Assembly (NCBI GenBank): GCA_964421495.1
Contig: CAYQXO010000159.1
Location: 1-5,049, forward strand
Source: CAJXOW01 sp964421495
Lineage (GTDB): Bacteria; Bacteroidota; Rhodothermia; Balneolales; Balneolaceae
Reading direction: 5' to 3'
Length of the DNA stretch: 5,049 nt
Position 1 is the stretch's first letter; every line of letters starts with the position of its first letter. A program made the translations under genes and the position numbers. This document shows, in pieces, positions 1 through 5,049 of this stretch. The notes under the pieces were generated by a model. That model was not told the DNA's origin. It searched no databases and was given only the letters and a program-made list of their open reading frames with translations.

Positions 1-255
1 ACATGCACCATGTATTAAAAGCGCTTCTAACTATAACTATAAATTTATCTGCTTAATATCAAGTACCCGGCCCATTAAATTAAATAATTACATTAATTTG
101 CAGGAAATTAAGATAGACCAGCCAGCCGAATTTCCTGATTAGTACAATTTACAGCGTTATTCTCGTCAGTACACCGGGCGAGTTGGTTCCCACGGTTCCA
201 CCAAGCATAAACGATTCCCGCGTTAGCGAAAGCCGGGCTTGTCCAAATTAGCCAT
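1..255. other. intergenic region, no convincing gene
   Basis: The left 110 bp is AT-rich with short self-complementary runs: ACATG/CATGT at 1-13, and AAATTAA (77-83) with TTAATTT (93-99). A more GC-rich patch at about 140-240 follows. On the minus strand it is open in two frames for about 33 and 44 codons, but neither has a good start, and I recognise no family. A 10-codon ATG frame (255 down) stops at once. It may hold the promoter of a gene beyond the left edge, or remnants of one. Confidence 0.4.
101..137. repeat. 9-bp inverted repeat in the left intergenic region
   Basis: CAGGAAATT (101-109) and AATTTCCTG (129-137) are perfect reverse complements separated by 19 bp. Neither side is followed by a T-run, so it is not an evident terminator. 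It could be a regulator dyad or a chance event in AT-rich DNA. Confidence 0.35.
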
Positions 256-295
256 CAGATACCTCTATTTGCCAAATATATCACGAGGGTATCTG
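256..295 (-). terminator. nested hairpin overlapping the tdh stop codon
   Basis: The arms CAGATACCTC (256-265) and GAGGGTATCTG (285-295) pair over ten positions with one bulged G. Inside them lies a second hairpin, TATTT (266-270) and AAATA (274-278), with a 3-nt loop. The tdh stop codon (283-281) falls in the unpaired side segment. No T-run follows on the minus strand (ATGGCTAATTTGG), so if it ends transcription it is not a canonical intrinsic terminator; a 3'-end stabilising structure is the alternative. On the plus strand it is followed by only three T. Confidence 0.4.
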
Positions 296-1234
296 TTTCA
301 GCTCTCTTAGGTTCGTGAGCATATCCCGGCTCATGGCGTCCAGATCATAGTCCGGTCGCCAGTTCCAGTCCTCCCGTGCGGGTCGGTCATCGATGCTGTT
401 CGGCCAGGAGTCGGCGATCTCCTGCCGGTAGTCCGGCTTATACCGGATCGTGAAATCCGGGATTTCTTTTTGAATTGATGCTGCTATATCGGCGGGCGAA
501 AAACTTATAGCGGCCACATTGTAGCTATCCCTCACCGTCAGATCGGCGGCATTTGCCTGCATCAAATCGACCGTTGCTTTAACCGCGTCTTCCATGTACA
601 TCATGGGCAGATAGGTGTCGGGCTGCAGGAAGCAGTCAAAAGGCTCTCCCTCCAGCGCCTTGTGAAAGATATCTACGGCGTAGTCGGTGGTCCCTCCCCC
701 GGGCATCGCCTTGTATCCTATCAATCCCGGGTATCGGAGACTGCGCACATCCACGTCGAATTTTTCATGGTAATATTCACACCAGCGCTCGCCGGCCAGC
801 TTGCTTATTCCATATACCGTACTGGGATTCGTAATGGTGACCTGGGGAGTCCGGTCAACGGGCGTATCGGGACCAAAAACGGCGATGGAGCTGGGCCAGT
901 AGACTTTATTCAAATCGAGATCGCGTGCCAGGTTCAATACGTTCAGGAGTCCGCGGGTATTGAGTTTCCAGGCAAAGTCAATCTGCTGTTCGGCCCGGGC
1001 CGACAATAAAGCTGCCAGATGGTACACCTGCGTGACCTCATAGTCGTGGATAAGCTCCTTCAGGCGCTCGAAATTCAACACATCCAATTCTTCAAAAGGG
1101 CCTTCCTCGATTACCTCTTTCGGTTCAACTATATCGCTGGCGATGACCCGGCTATCGCCATGGATCTCCCGCAACCTGACCGTCAATTCGGTTCCGACCT
1201 GGCCACAAGCGCCTGTCACTAAAATCTTTTCCAT
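281..1234 (-). CDS. tdh: NAD-dependent L-threonine 3-dehydrogenase, SDR/GalE-like type
   Basis: Cytosolic enzyme of 317 residues predicted to oxidise L-threonine with NAD+ to 2-amino-3-oxobutyrate, the substrate of the Kbl protein encoded just upstream. It is an extended short-chain dehydrogenase. The N-terminal Rossmann motif TGACGQVG has glycines at 8, 11 and 14, and D34 at the end of the second strand (VIASD) favours NAD over NADP. The catalytic pair is Y141 and K145 in STVYGISK, with S115/S116 in WPSSIAVFG as the hydroxyl partner. The segments LLSAR (76-80), SLRYPGLIGY (165-174) and PGGGTTDYAVDIF (178-190) are, from family knowledge, typical of GalE-like threonine dehydrogenases and separate them from sugar-nucleotide epimerases. 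The length is normal for the family. The ATG at 1234 gives MEKILVTG, the expected start of the first beta strand; no Shine-Dalgarno is visible. It lies 92 bp after kbl. Generic annotation as an NAD-dependent epimerase is the main alternative, but the motifs and the kbl neighbour argue for threonine dehydrogenase. Confidence 0.93.
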   Translation of the reverse strand: MEKILVTGACGQVGTELTVRLREIHGDSRVIASDIVEPKEVIEEGPFEELDVLNFERLKELIHDYEVTQVYHLAALLSARAEQQIDFAWKLNTRGLLNVLNLARDLDLNKVYWPSSIAVFGPDTPVDRTPQVTITNPSTVYGISKLAGERWCEYYHEKFDVDVRSLRYPGLIGYKAMPGGGTTDYAVDIFHKALEGEPFDCFLQPDTYLPMMYMEDAVKATVDLMQANAADLTVRDSYNVAAISFSPADIAASIQKEIPDFTIRYKPDYRQEIADSWPNSIDDRPAREDWNWRPDYDLDAMSRDMLTNLRELKQIPS

Positions 1235-1251
1235 AATGCTATACTCAAACT

Positions 1252-1259
1252 CAAATTTA
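1252..1259 (-). promoter_or_regulatory. candidate -7 element upstream of tdh
   Basis: Read on the minus strand the sequence is TAAATTTG, an exact fit to the Bacteroidota -7 consensus TAnnTTTG, ending 17 bp before the tdh ATG. The expected TTTG at -33 is absent (CGGA, inside the preceding hairpin). If it is used, tdh has its own promoter and a very short leader. AT-rich sequence can give this match by chance. Confidence 0.25.
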
Positions 1260-1278
1260 AATTCAACGTTCGTGTTAT

Positions 1279-1314
1279 TCCGTCCGCCGACTTACAAGGA
1301 ATCCGGCGGACGGA
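1279..1314 (-). terminator. GC-rich hairpin between kbl and tdh; attenuator or mRNA-end structure
   Basis: A perfect 10-bp inverted repeat, CCGTCCGCCG (1280-1289) and CGGCGGACGG (1304-1313), is extended by one T-A pair (1279/1314) and has a 14-nt loop. On the transcribed strand it starts about 12 nt after the kbl stop. The sequence after it (AATAACACG) has no U-tract, so it is not a textbook intrinsic terminator. On the plus strand it is followed by ATTTTC, a weak T-run, but no gene reads that way. It may reduce readthrough into tdh or protect the kbl mRNA end. The structure is seen directly; the role is inferred. Confidence 0.5.
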
Positions 1315-1326
1315 TTTTCAAATCTC

Positions 1327-2517
1327 TCAGGATATCACACCCAGCTCCTTTCCCACCTCGGCAAACGCCTGCACCGCCTTGTCGATATGCTCTTTTTCGT
1401 GGACGGCGGAAAGCTGGACGCGGATACGAGCCTCCCCCTTGGGAACCACCGGATAATAGAATCCGATTACGTAAATGCCCCGGTCGTAGAGCTCCCGGGC
1501 CATTTTCTGGGATTTCTTCGCATCATAAAGCATAATGGGGACGATGGGCGTGCTTCCCTCCTTGATGTCGAAGCCGGCCTTCTGTATCTCCCGGCGGAAG
1601 TACGTCGTGTTATCCATCAGCTTATCCTGTAATTCACTGGTCTCCTGCAGAAGATCGAGAACGGCGATCGACGCTCCGGTAATGGAGGGAGCCAGCGTGT
1701 TGGAGAAGAGGTAGGGCCGGGAGTTCTGCCGCAGCAGATCTATAATCTCCTGGTGAGAAACGATAAATCCGCCGGAGGCCCCGCCCAACGCCTTGCCGAG
1801 GGTACTCGTAATAATGTCGACTCGATCCAGGACCCCCTTGGCCTCGGGTACGCCCCTGCCCTTTTCTCCGATGAAACCGGTAGCATGGGCTTCGTCGGTC
1901 ATAACCAGGGCATCATATTCATCGGCCAGATCGCAAATCTCATCCATCCGGGCCATATCGCCGTCCATCGAAAAGACCCCGTCCGTACAAATGATCCTGC
2001 GGCGGGCATCTTGGGCATCCTGCAATTGCCGTTCGAGGTCCTCCATGTCGCTGTGTTCAAAAACATACCGCTGTGCTTTGGTCAGGCGAACGCCGTCAAT
2101 AATTGAGGCGTGATTCAACTTATCGGAAACAATGGCGTCCTCCGGACCCACGAAAGGCTCGAAGACACCCCCGTTGGCGTCGAAACAGGCCGCATACAGG
2201 ATTGCGTCATCCTTGTCGTGAAAGTCAGCCAGCTTCTGCTCCAGCTCTTTGTGAATATCCTGCGTTCCGCAGATAAAGCGAACCGACGAAAGTCCGTAGC
2301 CGTGCGAATCTATCGCCTCTTTCGCGGCTTCAAGCACTTTCGGATGGTCCGACAACCCCAGGTAATTGTTCGCACAAAAGTTAATCACCTTTTTCCCGTC
2401 CGTCGTCTCAATCTCCGCTCCCTGCGGCGTCGTGATCACCCGTTCTTCCTTGTATAAGCCCTCATCTTTGGTCTGCTGAATTTCCTGCTGTAGTTCATCT
2501 TTAATATTATAAGCCAT
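1327..2517 (-). CDS. kbl: glycine C-acetyltransferase (2-amino-3-ketobutyrate CoA ligase)
   Basis: Cytosolic PLP enzyme of 396 residues that cleaves 2-amino-3-oxobutyrate with CoA into glycine and acetyl-CoA, the second step of threonine degradation. It belongs to the alpha-oxoamine synthase family of fold-type I PLP enzymes. It can be aligned by eye with E. coli Kbl (398 residues) along its length, including INFCANNYLGL (45-55), SVRFICGTQDIHKELEQKLA (78-97) and CFDANGG (111-117). The PLP-binding lysine is K242 in STLGKALGGASGG. D208 and H211 in TDEAHA are the expected cofactor contacts, and H136 in NHASIIDG is the expected ring-stacking residue. The C-terminal part YPVVPKGEARIR (355-366) is also typical and separates Kbl from serine palmitoyltransferase, BioF and HemA. 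The ATG at 2517 gives MAYNIKDELQ, matching the family N-terminus; no Shine-Dalgarno precedes it. It is followed 92 bp later by the threonine dehydrogenase, with a strong hairpin in between. The gene looks intact. Confidence 0.97.
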   Translation of the reverse strand: MAYNIKDELQQEIQQTKDEGLYKEERVITTPQGAEIETTDGKKVINFCANNYLGLSDHPKVLEAAKEAIDSHGYGLSSVRFICGTQDIHKELEQKLADFHDKDDAILYAACFDANGGVFEPFVGPEDAIVSDKLNHASIIDGVRLTKAQRYVFEHSDMEDLERQLQDAQDARRRIICTDGVFSMDGDMARMDEICDLADEYDALVMTDEAHATGFIGEKGRGVPEAKGVLDRVDIITSTLGKALGGASGGFIVSHQEIIDLLRQNSRPYLFSNTLAPSITGASIAVLDLLQETSELQDKLMDNTTYFRREIQKAGFDIKEGSTPIVPIMLYDAKKSQKMARELYDRGIYVIGFYYPVVPKGEARIRVQLSAVHEKEHIDKAVQAFAEVGKELGVIS

Positions 2518-2603
2518 GGTGTTGAAAATGTTTTTGAGTTAATCGTTCAATCCAATGGTTTACCTGAATAAATAACAGCGAACGTCTGCCTTCAATTACG
2601 TTT

Positions 2604-2633
2604 TTAATACCGTCTAACCGTACATAATGTAAA
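2604..2633 (-). promoter_or_regulatory. candidate promoter for kbl
   Basis: On the minus strand TTTACA (2633-2628) and TATTAA (2609-2604) are 18 bp apart and resemble sigma-70 -35 and -10 boxes. This would give a leader of about 80 nt before the kbl ATG at 2517. The 142-bp gap between the hydrolase stop and kbl shows no terminator hairpin, so readthrough from the hydrolase is also possible. An 11-nt palindrome, TACATAATGTA (2621-2631), overlaps the -35-like box. The match is weak. Confidence 0.22.
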
Positions 2634-2659
2634 CAAGTTGTCAGATTCAAACGTTGGCA

Positions 2660-4846
2660 TCAATTTAATGCCTTTCCGTTAAGCTCGAGCAGCATACGAG
2701 CCACAATACCCGTCCATATATAGGTCTGGTGATGTCCCGCCCATGTATCATCCGGACTGTAGAACTCCCAGAAGGTGTGGGAATCCTTCAAATGGTGAAT
2801 TACGTTCTCGAATACCCGGTCAGACAATTCGGCGGCCTCCTTTTCATATCCGTGCTCGAGCAAGCCGTTCACAACCAAGTATTGCCACTCGACCCATACC
2901 GGACCATTCCAGTACCCCGTGGGCTTGTAAAAGGAGTCGTCGGCCGCCAGGGAGGGCACGCCATAGGGACGCCAAAACTTGTCGCTGTCCGTCAACGTTT
3001 GCACCAGGGCTTCCACTTGCTCCTCGGACGTCGTTCCGGCCCACAGGGGGATAAAACCTACGATGGACTGCCTCAGCAGGTCGTTTTCCTCTTCAAACGT
3101 AAAGTCGTTATCCTCTTTGTCGACATAGTAAAAGAAGTTGGTCGGTTCGTGCCAGAACGTTTCCTGTATGCGCTCGGAGCGTTGCCGCGCCTCTTTTTCC
3201 CAGCGCTTTTGCTCATCCGATCGGCCAAGCACTCCGGCCATATGAGCCAGCGCCTCCGCTTCCTTCACCATCATCGCATTTAATTCGGGAGCCTCGAAAT
3301 TCGACGGCCATCCGACCTCTTTCCAAACGGCAACCTGTGCATCGCGGACTGATTCCAGGATCGCGTGGCCGCCCCATTCGGCGAGTCCGTCGCCGTCTTT
3401 ATCCCGGTGATCCAGCCACCACTGGTAAAAAGAGGTGCCCGACTCATAGGCTTCCTCCAGAAAACTGGTATCGCGGGAGACTTTGAATATTTCCCAATTC
3501 TCGTAGTTAAACCAGGGAGCCGAACTGGTGAATTCCCCGTTGACATAATTCATCGCGTCGAGATAGGGTCCGGCCCGATACTCGATATAGCCATTCTCCC
3601 ACTGGCGCTCCATATAAAGTCGTTGAGAATCCTCGGCACTTTCCGGATCCATAAAAACATAGGCCAGCATCGTCAAGCTTTCGTGGAATACCTGTCCGGC
3701 ATGGCCCCATCCCCACGTCGGCTCGCGGGAATACACATAATGATTATACGAAGTTTTAGCCTCGGCCGGCAGCATGCACTGGCGGATCAGGTTAAAGGCA
3801 TTCCAGTACATTAATTTGGTATCGCGGTCGTCGAACTCCAGTTTCGGAATGCTGTCATACAGGTCCTCATTAAAGGTGATCGCCTGATTCATATCATAGT
3901 CCATCAACTTCGCGGCATCCTCTTTGAACTCTTTCAACAAGTCATTGACATCCCGAACGCCCCGAATCACTCGCAAACGCGTCGATTCTCCCGCATCCAG
4001 TTCCACCCGGCGATTAAACGCGAGTACGCCCGGTTCCTGATCGGCTTTTTTCCCGAAAGGAGCAGCCGAGCGCAACTGCCGGTGAAAGGTCTCAAGGTCG
4101 CTAAAACCTCCGGCCCGATCCGCCTTCTGCTGAATAGTAAAAATATTCATCCGTTCGGTTTGATGAGGCACATCGTGCTTGCGCTCCGTCCACCCGTCGG
4201 GCTCCTGCCGGTGGGTAAAGGTGAATACATTGTTTTGTCCCTCCCGCTCGATATCCTCGGCCGACCCAGGTAAGGCCAAGTAGGGCGTTACATCCAGCGT
4301 TACCCGTTCATCCGAGCGGTTGGTAATCTGAATGGATTGCACGGCCAGGTGCGAGCTGTACACCTGGAAAAACACATCCACCTGCACCTCCTCGTAGGGT
4401 TGATACGAATATTTGACCAGGTCGCTATACGAGGTGGTCACCACGGGTTTTTTATGCATATCCTTCAGCTTATACCGGTAGGTGCCATTCTTCCGCAGGG
4501 CCAGTCCCCAGCTCCCCGCATGATCCGTATCAAACCGAATGGCGCTGCTGTCCTCGTAAAACTTGAACCGATATCCTTCATCGACAATATATTCCGATCG
4601 ACGAATCGGAGCTGCATACGTAGCAAACAGCGGATCGTTCGGTTTTACCTTCAGGTTTGACAGGTAGGGTACCCTATTTTCGTTGTCGTCCTTTTCGCTC
4701 TGCTCAGTCACCTCGGGTACGGCGGCTTCCGCATGGCTGGCCTGGGCCGCCATTAATTGGTCGCTTGCCATGAAAACCAGCAGCAGAATGATACAAATTG
4801 TAACGGGAGTATTATTGAAGTCCGAGAAAATTCCAGTAGTTCTCAT
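2660..4846 (-). CDS. exported glycoside hydrolase, GH63/MGH1-like (alpha/alpha)6 barrel
   Basis: Predicted secreted or periplasmic glycosidase of 728 residues from the chosen start. An in-frame ATG 14 codons upstream (4888) gives 742 residues; residue numbers here use that longer form. I prefer M15 because MRTTG then leads into a hydrophobic core (about 28-40, PVTICIILLLVFM) and cleavage sites AAQA|S or SHA|E near 50-53, a standard signal peptide. There is no lipobox; C32 lies inside the hydrophobic core. An acidic linker (54-75) follows, then a probable beta-sandwich domain (about 88-320) and a helical barrel (about 345-737). Barrel landmarks are TWGWGHAGQVFHES (391-404), DKDGDGLAEWGG (496-507), GYWNGPVWVEWQY (658-670) and FWEFYSP (706-712). 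By analogy with GH63 and GH37, D516 in ESVRD is the likely general acid and E708 the likely base. The substrate cannot be read from sequence; GH63 and related enzymes act on alpha-glucosides or mannosylglycerate. It has no functional tie to the downstream threonine genes. GH15- or trehalase-like families are less likely alternatives. Confidence 0.85.
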   Translation of the reverse strand: MRTTGIFSDFNNTPVTICIILLLVFMASDQLMAAQASHAEAAVPEVTEQSEKDDNENRVPYLSNLKVKPNDPLFATYAAPIRRSEYIVDEGYRFKFYEDSSAIRFDTDHAGSWGLALRKNGTYRYKLKDMHKKPVVTTSYSDLVKYSYQPYEEVQVDVFFQVYSSHLAVQSIQITNRSDERVTLDVTPYLALPGSAEDIEREGQNNVFTFTHRQEPDGWTERKHDVPHQTERMNIFTIQQKADRAGGFSDLETFHRQLRSAAPFGKKADQEPGVLAFNRRVELDAGESTRLRVIRGVRDVNDLLKEFKEDAAKLMDYDMNQAITFNEDLYDSIPKLEFDDRDTKLMYWNAFNLIRQCMLPAEAKTSYNHYVYSREPTWGWGHAGQVFHESLTMLAYVFMDPESAEDSQRLYMERQWENGYIEYRAGPYLDAMNYVNGEFTSSAPWFNYENWEIFKVSRDTSFLEEAYESGTSFYQWWLDHRDKDGDGLAEWGGHAILESVRDAQVAVWKEVGWPSNFEAPELNAMMVKEAEALAHMAGVLGRSDEQKRWEKEARQRSERIQETFWHEPTNFFYYVDKEDNDFTFEEENDLLRQSIVGFIPLWAGTTSEEQVEALVQTLTDSDKFWRPYGVPSLAADDSFYKPTGYWNGPVWVEWQYLVVNGLLEHGYEKEAAELSDRVFENVIHHLKDSHTFWEFYSPDDTWAGHHQTYIWTGIVARMLLELNGKALN

Positions 4847-4894
4847 GAGATATAAATTTCCGGTGTTTGTAAAATAAATTTCAGGCATAACAAC

Positions 4895-4929
4895 TATAAG
4901 CTACGCATGAATTAAACATCTCGCTTATA
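4895..4929. promoter_or_regulatory. dyad upstream of the glycoside hydrolase, possible operator
   Basis: TATAAGC (4895-4901) and GCTTATA (4923-4929) form a perfect 7-bp inverted repeat with a 21-bp spacer, about 50-80 bp upstream of the preferred start. A minus-strand TATAGTTG (4898-4891), one mismatch from TAnnTTTG, overlaps one arm. If it is the -7 element, transcription would begin close to 4885, downstream of the first base of the longer ATG at 4888, which would favour the start at 4846. No -33 TTTG sits at the right distance. Confidence 0.2.
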
Positions 4930-5049
4930 AAAATCAAATGGAAGCAGAATTTTGTTGCAAATTAATGGTCTGTTAACGTAGTTTTTATTGCGAGAGCGCC
5001 TGGAAAAACGCGGGGAGGGGGCTGAAGCACTTGGGTTGTTCGGCATAAT
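4930..5049. other. upstream intergenic DNA at the right edge, no gene seen
   Basis: An AT-rich half (4930-4990) is followed by a GC-rich end (5000-5049). A minus-strand ATG frame from 5046 runs 44 codons to a stop at 4914-4912, but its product is basic, low in complexity and unlike any family I know, so I do not call it. If a neighbouring gene enters from the right, only its very end could be here. Confidence 0.35.

Noticed and set aside
1..110. AT-rich short repeats (AACTAT twice, AAATTAA/TTAATTT) as a replication or attachment signal
   Set aside because: The units are short and of a kind expected by chance in AT-rich DNA. There is no DnaA-box cluster and no integrase nearby.
140..240. Possible tRNA 3' end or integron attC site (GGTTCC...CCACCA, GCGTTAGCG)
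   Set aside because: No acceptor or anticodon arms can be built around the GGTTCC, the T-loop pattern does not fit, and the attC R'/R'' core boxes do not match.
2729..3283. 184-codon plus-strand open frame inside the hydrolase gene
   Set aside because: It lies wholly antisense to a gene with clear family motifs, and its translation shows no recognisable domain. The other plus-strand open frames across 662-4877 are shadows of the same kind.
2660..4888. Glycoside hydrolase and threonine genes as one functional operon
   Set aside because: The gap is 142 bp, the functions are unrelated, and the hydrolase is exported while the other two enzymes are cytosolic. Shared direction alone is not enough.
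4912..5046. 44-codon minus-strand ATG frame at the right edge
   Set aside because: It has no start signal, a basic low-complexity product and no family resemblance, and it sits where the hydrolase promoter region would be.

Overview
The window is an ordinary metabolic stretch of a bacterial chromosome. It holds three genes, all on the minus strand. Read in the direction of transcription they are: an exported glycoside hydrolase of the GH63/MGH1-like (alpha/alpha)6-barrel type (4846 to 2660), glycine C-acetyltransferase kbl (2517 to 1327), and an SDR/GalE-like NAD-dependent L-threonine 3-dehydrogenase (1234 to 281). No tRNA, rRNA, CRISPR array, insertion sequence or phage gene is visible.

Organism: the base composition looks mid-GC, with AT-rich intergenic DNA. 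None of the three starts has a recognisable Shine-Dalgarno sequence, and the proteins are fairly acidic. A TAAATTTG sequence just upstream of the dehydrogenase fits the Bacteroidota -7 consensus TAnnTTTG. Together with the SDR-type threonine dehydrogenase, this suggests the Bacteroidota/Rhodothermota/Balneolota group, possibly from a saline habitat. This is inference from protein style and missing ribosome binding sites; no marker gene is present.

Layout: 1-280 is non-coding as far as I can tell. It has an AT-rich left part, a 9-bp inverted repeat (101-137), a more GC-rich patch (about 140-240) with short open frames but no convincing gene, and a hairpin (256-295) that overlaps the stop codon of the dehydrogenase. 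The 92-bp gap between kbl and the dehydrogenase contains an 11-bp GC-rich hairpin directly after the kbl stop. The 142-bp gap between the hydrolase and kbl has no terminator that I can see and one weak promoter candidate. 4889-5049 is upstream DNA of the hydrolase and contains a small dyad.

How the genes work together: the dehydrogenase oxidises L-threonine to 2-amino-3-oxobutyrate, and Kbl cleaves that with CoA to glycine and acetyl-CoA. The pair is therefore a complete two-step threonine degradation route. The order kbl then dehydrogenase matches the E. coli kbl-tdh operon, although this dehydrogenase belongs to a different protein superfamily from E. coli Tdh. The glycoside hydrolase is exported, has no evident link to threonine catabolism, and is probably a separate transcription unit. 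I found no convincing sign of an undescribed system here.
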